Assembly: GCA_943704525.1 (NCBI GenBank)
Contig: CALSCQ010001827.1
Span: 1 to 27,721 of the forward strand
Reading direction: 5' to 3'
Source of the DNA: Pigoraptor vietnamica
Taxonomy: Eukaryota; Opisthokonta; Filasterea
Length of the DNA stretch: 27,721 nt
Below are positions 9,418 through 24,417 of this stretch, one piece after another. Position numbers and translations under genes: made by a program. The stretch's first letter is position 1; each line of letters opens with the position of its first letter. The notes under the pieces are model-generated. The model was given only the letters and a program-made list of their open reading frames with translations. It was not told the origin of the DNA and ran no database searches.

Positions 9418-11245
9418 ATGCTGTCCCGCGCGCTTCGTCTGCGTGTGCCGCTCTCGGCCGTGCGCCGCTTTGCGACGGCCACTTCGGAGCAGGAGCTTGC
9501 GGGATCCGTCAAGCCGTATAGCAAGCATGTCGTCGTTGCCACTGGTACGCTATTGTCTGTTTGTGGAACATATCAGCGTTGTTGCGTCTCTCCACGTTCG
9601 CCTGCCAACTACTTCTTGTGGCGTGCTGAATTGCTGAATATTAAGTAGCACGCTAATGCATGCGTGGCACCTCATTCCTCCACAGGGACGTCGAAATGGT
9701 CGCCTGAAATAGCCGAGGGCGATGCGTACATTGCCGCGCTCCAGAGGGCGCTCAAGTCGAGCGCAGAGCTGCAGGCGCGCATCACGGCAAGCGACGTCGC
9801 ATCCATGTCGTCGAGCGGGCGGGATCTCTTCGTGTTTCCGGAGAGCGTGCAGTTCCCTGCTGTGAAGGAGGCGGACTTTGCGCGGCTCGTGGGTTCGCTC
9901 GTGGGCGCGAACGGCGCTCTGACGGGGAAGAAGATTGAGGGTCGCACTCTGCTTGTGTGCACGCACGGGGAGCGCGACGAGCGATGGTGAGTGCCGCTCA
10001 GTGAATGTCTGGCCGGCTGTGTGTGAGGGCGATGTGTTACGTTGGGCTGTGCTTGCAGTTGTGACACAGTATGAATGTGTGTGACGTATGTGATGCGGTG
10101 TGCTTGTGCTCAAATATTGATTACTCTGTCCAGTGGCACTGTGGGCGGCGCCGTATATGAGCGCATCCGCGAGGAATTGGCGAAGAGGGGACTCTCGCAG
10201 TCGGTGTCCGTGTACCGCACGTCGCACGTGGGAGGACACGTCTTTGCGGGCAACGTCATCGTATATCCGGAGGGTCACTGGTGCGTTGAGGGCGCGCGTG
10301 GCACTGTGCCTCTGCTCTGGCGTGTGATCGTTTGCGAGATGCGAACGGCATGTTCTCTCCTCTGACGACATTTGCGTCATTTGCGCACATTGTGCGGCCG
10401 AGTATTTGCGTGTCCTTGCGCTGACGTCATGTGTGTGCTGTAGGTATGGTCGCGTGACTGTGGACGACGTGCCTCGGCTAATCGACTCTGTTATGGCTGG
10501 CGAAATTGCGGCGGAAAATTATCGTGGCTCTGCGAATATGACGAAGGAGGAGCAGTGCGCGGTGAGAACACCACGCGTTGCACCCGTTGCACGCGCAGCA
10601 GACGCACGCACAATCACCCGCATGCATCACAAGCATGAAAGTGCCTTCTTGTGCGGCCCCGATGGCATGACATTGGAGAGCCATGCACGTGCAAGCCAAG
10701 CCACAGACACAGCTCTTGTCCTTTGTGTCGCTCATGTGCCGTTGCTCGCCCCGCAGTGCGCCAAGAAAGCTGCGCAGGATAAGGAGGCGAAGGAGGCACA
10801 ACAGGCGTCGTCGAGTGGACAGGGCACTGGCGGCGATGCCAACGCAGCGTCCGGACAGGCGCCGAAGCAGACGCCGACGCCCGCACCGGCCGGTCCGCGG
10901 CGGCGCGCGCGCATCACGCTGACGTTCGTGGACGCGCAGGGAGGCGTGAAGACGGCGGAGGGCGTCGAGGGAGAGAACGTGATGGAGGTCGCGAAGGCCG
11001 GACGCGTGGACATTGAGGGCGCGTGCGGCGGCGCGATGGCGTGCTCGACCTGCCACGTCATCTTCCCTGCTGACGTGTACGCGCAGCTGCCTGCGCCCTC
11101 GGACGAGGAGAACGACATGTTAGACATGCTCGACGGTGAGGGCGTTTTGACGCAGACGTCGCGCCTCGGGTGCCAGATCAAGCTCACAGAGTCGCTGGAC
11201 GGCGTCAAGATTGCGCTGCCGGCAGTGCGCCCCAACTTTGAGTGA
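9418..11245 (+). CDS. Two-cluster iron-sulfur fusion: Apd1/Aim32-type [2Fe-2S] domain plus adrenodoxin-type ferredoxin
   Basis: Five plus-strand exons encode 393 residues: 9418-9544, 9686-9986, 10134-10280, 10444-10561, 10757-11245. The N-terminus, MLSRALRLRVPLSAVRRFAT, is a textbook mitochondrial presequence. Residues about 35-225 form a thioredoxin-like ferredoxin domain (sucrase/ferredoxin-like family). C134 and C143 (CTHGERDERC) and H174 and H178 (HVGGH) fit the two-Cys, two-His ligand set known for yeast Apd1 and Aim32. A Gln/Ala/Pro-rich linker follows. Residues about 282-393 are an adrenodoxin/Yah1-type ferredoxin: GACGGAMACSTCHVIF gives C321, C327 and C330, and C370 (RLGCQIK) completes the set. 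The spacing before the last Cys is 39 residues, a little longer than usual for the family. Mitochondrial ferredoxins feed electrons to Fe-S cluster, haem or steroid synthesis; the partner domain is less well understood. The intron at 10562-10756 is 195 nt and stop-free, so its retention would add 65 residues to the linker. Confidence 0.92.
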
Positions 11246-11471
11246 TTGTGCGGGTTGCGTGTGTTCCTGTGGCGCATCGTTTGTGTCTTGCGTGTAGTCT
11301 TTTGCCTTTGCGCTGGCGTGCGAGTGCGTGTGCGTGCGCGTGTGCGTGCGTGTGATGTTTAGAGGGATAATCCACGGAGATGGCCCATTCTGTCAGATAT
11401 CGCTTTCTTTGCACTGCACAGCCGCACGCACCGCGCGCACACAAAACGCAAAAGCACGCACGCCGCAGCAC

Positions 11472-12888
11472 TCAGTCCATGCGACCCTTGAGCGTCCGGG
11501 TCGTAATCTTGTCTTTCTCGCTGTGGCGCAATGACGAGAGTGCGGGTTGGTGTGAATCACGTACATTGTCGGTCCACCGCACACAAGAAGGACTAAAGTG
11601 AGGAGACATCCAATACGGCCAATAACTGCCACCCGCACCAACGCGGCAAACACAGATACACTCACATGATGTGCACCACGGCGCCCCATCCGCTGATGGC
11701 ATCGCGGTCGACGGCATTGAGCAAGGCCTGCGAAATCGTCTCAAAGAGGTCCTCGGGTGCCTACAGAAGGGTCACGTGCCGTCAGTCCATCGCACTCATG
11801 TGCACGCACAAAGCATAGGGCAAACAACGGCAAACACGCAAAGTTATCACTCAACCACACCAAAACACACGCGTGCACGTCGCCCACATGCACCCACCAA
11901 GTCCGGCTCCCACAGCGACTCGCACATGCCGTAGAGCTGCTCTGATGCGGTCCCAATGACGACAAAGTCCTTGGTGACGTTGGGGCAACCAATAAGGTCC
12001 ATCGAGCAGATGAAGGGCTCGTGCGTCGCCGGGTCAAGGCCGGCAATCACGGGCTCGGCAAAGTACGGCCCAAAGCTGCGATGGGAGGCACTGGGCGTAA
12101 GGAGATGCCACCCACAGACAGAATAACGTCCCCCACGCGCCACTCACAAGCATAGCGTGACCACAACTAAAGTTGTTATCCATTCAACGCACGTCGCATC
12201 GGCACGTGGCCACACGCAGCATGCCACATTAGGCCACAGACAGCATGCCACACGCCGCAACAACCCACCGTTTCTCATAGAGGAGATTCGACACGACATG
12301 CATAAACGGCTTTGGGCGCATCGGGCGCTCCTCTCGCAAACGGTACATGTTGAGCTTGAACTCTAGCCTCTGGGCACTGCACAGCCACACGCACAGCAAC
12401 GCACGTAAGCGCGTGGAGGCAAAACGAGTTCTTTTACAGTCGATCTCGCGACACACACACCGCTGACAACGTCTTTCTCACAGCCCGACGACTTACATTG
12501 TCTGCACGTCCGTCGCAAGGCCAGCGAGCCCAATAAAAAGCGTGTCCTCCATCTGCAGCCATGAAATGGAGCATAAGCGCCAACGAAAACAGGAGAAGAG
12601 ATAACATGTTGTGATTGGCCAGAGATCCGCACAACACGGCGTAGACGGTGCGCGATGCCACGCAATTGTGGGCGTACCTTGAAAATCTTCTGAAAGTCCG
12701 TAGAGACGGTCTGCGCCTGGATGCCAAAGCGACGGTCGGCCGCAATGGCAACGCAGTCCTTGCCAATCATGGCAACGACGGCGCCGCCGTTGTACGCGAG
12801 AATGGACTGCGATTGGAGAAGCAGGCGGGCGTCAGGACAGCACAACACAAACACAAGGCGCAGACGTAATTGATGCAGTATTCACCAT
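11472..12888 (-). CDS. PSMB3: Proteasome subunit beta type-3 (20S core, non-catalytic)
   Basis: Seven minus-strand exons: 12888-12886, 12806-12678, 12552-12497, 12376-12269, 12075-11898, 11760-11666, 11520-11472, giving 205 residues, the same length as human PSMB3. The protein reads [18 protein letters not shown] at the start, then [59 protein letters not shown] and the closing [10 protein letters not shown], all diagnostic for beta-3. Beta-3 sits in the inner ring of the 20S proteasome and has no catalytic N-terminal threonine, as here. The first coding exon is only the start codon: ATG is followed directly by GTGAATACTG, and the next exon begins at TCC. The acceptor of exon 4 is GTGCAG before TGCCC; the nearer CAG would introduce a stop. 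The gene converges on the ferredoxin fusion gene and diverges from the LRRC23-like gene. Confidence 0.96.
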
Positions 12889-13273
12889 TCTCCGTTCAGA
12901 TAGAGACACAACAGTCCCTCCGTTTCACGAGAGAGAAAGAGAGCAGCTGTATTGTTCGTGAGTGATGTGCAATCAACTGCTCTCTCTCTCAGCTGTGTTG
13001 GAGTTGGATGGGAACATTTGTTCACTTTGCGCCATCATGATGCCATTAATGAAATGACGCAATATTAAGTGGTGATGATGATGTCATAACTGTACTGACG
13101 TCAATTGGTGTGATGATGTCATGTCTCTGTGTGTTGCCATGGCGATCACTCCATGCATTTGAGGGTTGAGGTGAAAGTGCATCATCTTCAAGCGCTTGTT
13201 GTTTGCAGAGTCTTCCTTTTTTTGTTTTGCGTAGTTTAGCCTCTCCTGCGCAGTTCTCTCGAGAGCAGCAGCC
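12889..13273. promoter_or_regulatory. Divergent promoter, PSMB3 / LRRC23-like
   Basis: This 385-bp region separates the two divergent start codons. It contains repeated GATGATG(T) words on the plus strand (about 13074-13120) and two CTCTCTCTC runs on opposite sides (about 12930-12990). No known core promoter element is clear. Confidence 0.5.
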
Positions 13274-14114
13274 ATGGCAGGTGAGTGTGTGTGTGTGCCC
13301 CGTTAAATCATGCAAATCAAAGTTTCTCACATTCTTCCTCGCCGCACTCTCGGCCGCCATATTGCAGACGAGGAAGTTATTGACGGTGAGTTTCTGTTCG
13401 CGTTTACGGCACACATGAGTGTTACGCATTGCTCTTGCATTTCATTGTTCGACCGTTGGAGCGAGAAGGGATCGGCGTACAATTGAGTGACATGTGCTTT
13501 TATGCATTCTTTTGTTGCAGGGTCTCCCATTGGCGACGACGACGACGAAGCCAAGGGCGAGGACGAGGAAGGAGGAGCCGACGGACAGGTGCGACGCAGT
13601 CCTTGCTGTACAAACGCAACTGCGCAGATTGCGTGTTTATGTCACTCGATCACAACAACGCACCGAAGTAAAGCTCGCATTACACATGCGCGCACAGGTG
13701 ATTGACGACGACGAAGGCGAAGGAGACGAGGGCGGCGATGATGCCGGCGGTGACAGCGCAACGCCCGGGGAGGCAGGGGGTGAGGGCGGTGATGGCGAAG
13801 AGGAAGGGGATGGAGACGCCGAAGGCGGTGAAGGGGACGCTGTTGTGACGGACGCGGCGAAGACCGAGGAGGGGGCTGCGGCTGAGGACGGCGAGAAGGA
13901 CGAGGGCGACAGCGACAAGAGCGACTCGGATGAGGATGAGGTGGTCGACGGCAGCGGCTCGCGCACGGCGTCTGCGAAGATTGCAAAGGCGAGGAAGGAC
14001 GCGGAAGAGGCCGCGGCAAAGGAGGACGACGTGGGTGACCGCTTTTTCTCTCTTTGCTGTTCGCTTAGTGTGTGTGTGTGTGTACTGTGTACTGTGTGAT
14101 GTGTGTCTGTCTGT

Positions 14115-14150
<36 letters not shown>

Positions 14151-16250
14151 ATGTGTGTGTCTGGGTATGTACATGTCTGTGTGCGTTAAGTCTGTGTCTG
14201 CCGCACAAGTAGTCTGTTTGGTTCGTTCATATTGTCCATCACGTGACGAGTGCCTCGATGCCTCCCCTCAGCCCCCCAACCCGCTGTCGACGGGCACCAT
14301 TTCGGAGAGCCTTTCGCTGCTGTGCAAGACGGGCAATGGGCTTGCGCACGCGTACGTTCGCCTGGAGGTGAAGGAGAAGGACCTCACGGACGTCGCCGCC
14401 ATCCGCGACTTCGTCCATCTCCGATACGTGGTGGGTGCTCACTTACGCTTCGCAGTGCGCTGTGCTGTGTTTATTGGACGATAGGAGGGATTAAGCGAGC
14501 GGGTCATATATATTGATATCGAGGGCTTCGAAGTGCGGTCTTATCGCGACAGTCTCATGGCTGCACTTGTGCCCATACACACTCCATGTTGACCTCTTTT
14601 TGCCTCTGCGTGCAGGACGTGTCCAACAACAAGATTAAGGACCTCTCCCCTCTCGAGGCGCTCGAGCACCTCCTCACTCTCAACGCCGATCGCAACAAGA
14701 TCATCGCGCTCAACATCCCCGAGCGCGCCTACCTGCAGTACCTCTCTGCGTCGCACAATCGCATCGTCACGACGGAAGGCATCACGCACCCGCTGCTCGA
14801 AGTGCTCGACCTCAGCTGTGGGTGCCGGTTTTGTTAGGGGTTGCTTCCATATGGGGCAATTGTTCAGCGCCAATGCTGTTTAGGGATATTCTGCGCCCTC
14901 CAATGTCAATTTGGGTGTGAACAGCTGTGACTGTCGCTTCATTTGGTCATGATGTTACTTTATGGGCTCACGATCTCTCTTTGTCCGCACGCAGTCAATG
15001 ATATTGCGACCATCCGGGGCCTTGACCGCGAGCGACTGGACAAGCTCCACACGCTCTCGCTTCGGGGCAACAAGCTCACGAGCACAGCCGGCATCAACAC
15101 GCGCGGGCTCAAGAACCTCTACTTGGTGCGTGTCCCCGGCTCTCTTGCCGCACGGCTGCTGTTAGCGCAATGCTTGGAATACCGTGCTCACGTACATCTA
15201 CGTATTTGTTCGCTCGATTGCAATGAATTTCGTTCTCGTAACACTCGCGCACCTGGTTACTCCTCCACCCGCACACATGGTCGCTCCCTCCATGGCGCTG
15301 ACACTTCCCCGCAATCGCAGGCCGGCAATCTGATTGACCACGTGGAGGAGCTGAACCTGCCCTACCTCGAGCGCCTGCACCTGCGCGACAACATGATTGC
15401 GTCGCTCGACGGGTTCTCTCGAAGCCTCTCGACGCTCACGTACCTCAATCTCCGGTGCGTGGAAGCGCTTTCTGTGTGTGCTTGTGTGCTCGGCCGTTGA
15501 CTTGGGCTGTGTCGTGCGTGCGCATGCAAACGCGAGTTGTGATTTCTAATCCTGTATTTCCGTCTGCAGAAAAAATAAGATTGCGACGCTCGCGGAAGTG
15601 GGCAAGCTCAACGTTCTCCCTGCGCTCAAGACGCTTGTCCTCCTCGGTGCGTGCTTATAATGGCTCCATCCCTCGATGTGCTGCGACACTTGCGTAACTG
15701 CAGAGCCATTTTGCACACTTCACAGTGTCGTATCTGAGATTTGTGTACCTGGTTGTTCATTTTTGACGCCTGTCCGTTGCGTTGATTGACGGCTTCTCCC
15801 AACGTGCTCTTCAGAAAATCCCGTGACTGAGGTGGACGACTATCGCATGGAGGTGCTCATTCTGCTGCGCACGCTCACGTCGCTCGACAAGGAGGAGTAC
15901 ACGGAGGAGGAGCACGCGGACGCCGAGCAGGTGCGCTTGCACGACGAAACACACACACACACACAAACACACACGCGCGCTCACACACACATACACACAC
16001 ACACACATACACAATTCATGCACAATGCCCCTGAAACCATTTCGTGTTGCGCGCAGATTATTTTGGAGCGCGAGGAGACGGCGAGGTTACTGGCGCAGCA
16101 AGCAGCGGACTCCCAGCAGGTGAGCACTCGACTTTAAAGCCCCCTCCGTCTGTCACACATGTGGTCCATATATTCCATTGACCTGTTGTTGGGCATTTCA
16201 CTCAATGACATTATTTTTCTCTGCAGGACGACGGCGGCGACCACTCTTAA
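13274..16250 (+). CDS. LRRC23-like leucine-rich repeat protein (axonemal radial spoke)
   Basis: Twelve plus-strand exons encode 443 residues: 13274-13280, 13368-13385, 13521-13588, 13698-14030, 14272-14430, 14616-14817, 14995-15125, 15321-15454, 15570-15646, 15815-15930, 16057-16119, 16227-16250. Residues 1 to about 140 are extremely acidic (Asp/Glu/Gly). The conserved part then opens with SLSLLCKTGNGLAHAYVRLE and KEKDLTDVAAIRDFVHLRYV, which matches animal LRRC23 closely from memory. SDS22-type leucine-rich repeats follow (DVSNNKIKDLSPLEAL, SLRGNKLTSTAGI, HLRDNMIASLDGFSR), then a capping segment VLLENPVTEVDDYRMEVL and a Glu-rich tail. LRRC23 is a radial spoke head component needed for sperm and ciliary motility in animals, so the organism very probably has motile cilia. 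The acidic N-terminus is much longer than in the human protein (about 340 residues in total). The first two exons are 7 and 18 nt, supported by frame and good splice sites only. Confidence 0.93.
14068..14165. repeat. GT microsatellite in LRRC23-like intron 4
   Basis: GT-rich tract, interrupted by TACTG and TCTGTCTG words, within the intron between exons 13698-14030 and 14272-14430. The same intron has a TCACGTGA octamer at 14239-14246. Confidence 0.9.
15947..16013. repeat. CA microsatellite in LRRC23-like intron 10
   Basis: CA-rich tract on the coding strand, between exons 15815-15930 and 16057-16119. Confidence 0.92.
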
Positions 16251-16631
16251 ACCGCGTGCCTTCGATAGCGTTGCGTTTCGCCACAGGCTGAAAAGCCAAG
16301 CCTCGCCGTGTCACCCGCCGCCGCTTTTGTATTGCGCGCGCCATGTGCGTACGATTGTAAAATTTGGCCTTTCTGCACACGACGCGCATTTCAGCCTTGC
16401 AATCGACAGCGTGCGCGTCAAAGCAAAGCGGTCAAACAGTAGACGTACACCACAGCCCAAACAGCATGTGCTTCCCAGACTCACGTGATTGTCGGTTGCA
16501 CCACCAGGCAGGATGTGCAACGCAAGCCCCGGGGATGTGCCACAGGGACACGCCGCATTCGCACGTTGGCTGCATGCATCGCAAAGCGCTTTGCTGTTCG
16601 CGTGGACAATCTCGCCGATAACAGCCGTCGC
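16251..16631. other. 3' intergenic gap between convergent genes
   Basis: 381 bp lie between the stop codons of the LRRC23-like gene and the zinc-finger gene. No gene is visible. One TCACGTGA octamer is present at 16481-16488. Confidence 0.5.
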
Positions 16632-17278
16632 TCAGTCCTCTTTCTCCTCAACAGCCTCCGCCGCGTCCAGCGCAAGCGCCTCCGCCATAGTGTACGGTGG
16701 TCGTTCAGTCTCAATGCGAGCCGCCATGCGCTGCACACGGCGTTCGTGTCGCGCTCCGCCCACGTGGCGCCACTGCGCGCACGAGCGCGTCACACAAAAC
16801 TGCCAGAAAGAAACACGTCGCAAACGCCAAAGAATGCACTCACCCACTCGCCCTCCGTGGGCACTTTGACGCCACACGCCTCACACGCGAATTCCACGCC
16901 TTTCGCTCGCCGTTCGCGCCGAGCGTGTCGTTTGGAGGCCATGTGTGCGTCGTACATTTGCAACGAAGTGAAGCGCACGTCGGGACACGTCGCGCACGAC
17001 AGTCGCGAACAAACTTCCGCCTGCATACGAGTACATAGGGCAATAGAGTGAGCGTGTGCGCACTTTACATAGGGGAATTGAGTAAGATGTGCACATCCAC
17101 GGCACATATGCCGCACAGTCATTCACGAACAATACGAAACACTAGGCACCTGCAGCCGCTTGAGCGTGCGCTTGGACCGCGCCTTCACCGCCGCGCGCTC
17201 CTCTTCTGACATGTGCTGCCACGCAAACGGCGGTACAGCGCACTCATTCGGCTGTGCATCGACGTCGGTCGGCTGCAT
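16632..17278 (-). CDS. Small protein with two U1/matrin-type C2H2 zinc fingers
   Basis: Three minus-strand exons, 17278-17150, 17020-16844 and 16772-16632, join in phase 0 to give 148 residues. The first finger is C52-x2-C55-x13-H69-x5-H75 and the second C89-x2-C92-x12-H105-x5-H111. The long H-x5-H spacing is that of U1-C, matrin and JAZ-type fingers, which usually bind RNA or structured nucleic acid. The body is very basic between the fingers (KRHARRERRAKG), and the C-terminus is acidic (EAVEEKED). The second finger is split by an intron that falls between two tryptophans. I cannot name an orthologue; proteins of this kind often work in RNA processing or ribosome assembly, which here is inference. 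The gene diverges from the MAP4K gene. Confidence 0.85.
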
Positions 17279-17859
17279 GGGCGCGGCATGTCGCCCTCGC
17301 GCACACGCAGTTCAAATACAGTATTGTCCAATCAACTCACTATGAGATTTGGCGTGTGGAAAAATACGCTCTACGATAATTGTCGCTAACTTAGCGCCAT
17401 TTAGCGATTTTTAGGCCTAAAACATCGCTGAAATAGGTTGCTAAGATTGCGTGCAGTCCACGCAAAAATCCGAGCCAATCTTGTCCGTCACGTGATTGAC
17501 ACTTTACCGAGCTTTCGGACAATTTGAATCGAATTTTGGCTTGTGGCTTTTCAGGCGCCGGCTGTGGCTGAGAACACGAAAAATAACACGCACCCTCACC
17601 CCTCACGCACGTGCAACAGCGTCCACGCACACGCACACAGTTGGTTTGTAAGACGCTCGCTGAACGGCTCCGCATCAGTCACGCACCTGCGTGCGGTCTG
17701 TTGATGGGACGTTGCTCACTCAGAGTGCCGTGTGTATTCGCTGTTTGTCGCGATTGATCGACGCGAACGACGCGAGTGCCCTCGCACGATCGTGCTGCGC
17801 GCTGCGTGGCGACTCTCCGTTCTTCCGGCCGTAAGATGCGCAGGGTGCACTTGCAGGCA
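17279..17859. promoter_or_regulatory. Divergent promoter with palindromic elements, zinc-finger gene / MAP4K
   Basis: This 581-bp region holds no gene. At 17384-17396 CGCTAACTTAGCG is a 13-bp palindrome with one central base. At 17409-17422 TTTTAGGCCTAAAA is a perfect palindrome, and its arms extend with AGCGAT (17403-17408) pairing with ATCGCT (17424-17429). A TCACGTGA octamer lies at 17488-17495. These are candidate regulatory sites; no factor can be named. Confidence 0.55.
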
Positions 17860-23701
<5,842 letters not shown>

Positions 23702-24417
23702 GGGCGCTGGGATTTTCGCGCGTAAATGTCTGTGGTCTTGCCGTGCACAGTTTTCTGTCGATTTCTGTCGATTGCGTCTGCGTACAATTTAAGAAAGAAG
23801 AGAAAGGAAACGAGGTATCATCATACGCTGTTCACATTCGTGGTGGCCTTGTTTGGACTCACGCGCAACACGTGTACACTAGCGAATGGCTGTTGGTGCG
23901 TTTGTATTTGGCTGCTGTTTTGCACATTTCAACATATTCGTAACCCTCACCCTATTTTGATGACGATGACATTGTCTTATTCAAACAATGAGGCCCGCAG
24001 AGAGTGGGTATTACTCATAAATGTGCGTCCAGCCAAAGTCCATAGCTAACGACGGATATGATAATTCGGTGACATGGGTTTGGGTGACATGGTGGGTGGC
24101 GGGAAACTGGGCGACCGAGTGTACACATGGCCACACGTGTGTTCGCGAACAACAAACTCGCAGTGCCTTTTTTCTCCAAACAAACTTTGCATGACCTCAG
24201 GCGTTTACATCTCACACTCAGCTGCACTCACTTACATCTCACCCTCAGCCCCGTTGCGCACACTCATATCAACATCGCTCCTGTGTCGGCTAAGGCATTA
24301 TGGTGTGCACTCGGCGACACCACCGCGGTAACGACGGCGCCTGATTTTGAAGCTGTCATACGTGCTTCCCTTTTTTTTCCAAGCAGCGACTGCAGCGGGA
24401 AGATTTTCTTGCGGATC
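23702..24417. other. Tandem intergenic region, MAP4K / SWIM-RING gene
   Basis: This 716-bp region holds the MAP4K 3' end and the SWIM-RING promoter and 5' leader. An 18-bp word, TTACATCTCACACTCAGC, at 24205-24222 recurs with one mismatch at 24232-24249. A strong pyrimidine tract and acceptor (CCCTTTTTTTTCCAAGCAG, about 24368-24386) suggests that a 5' intron ends here and that a small upstream exon exists. Candidate in-phase first exons are 24058-24068 (ATGATAATTCG before GTGACA) and one starting at the ATG near 23988. Confidence 0.5.

Noticed and set aside
10562-10756. Coding read-through of the ferredoxin fusion intron 4
   Set aside because: GTGAGA and CCGCAG splice sites are good and the sequence looks non-coding. 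Kept only as a possible retained-intron isoform.
13637-14174. Ser/Pro-rich frames antisense to the LRRC23-like acidic exon
   Set aside because: Shadow of GAC/GAG/GGC-rich coding sequence; no splice sites or homology.
24127-24417. N-terminal extension of the SWIM-RING protein from the ATG at 24127
   Set aside because: The added 97 residues come from low-complexity repeats and a strong pyrimidine-AG acceptor, so this stretch is more likely an intron.
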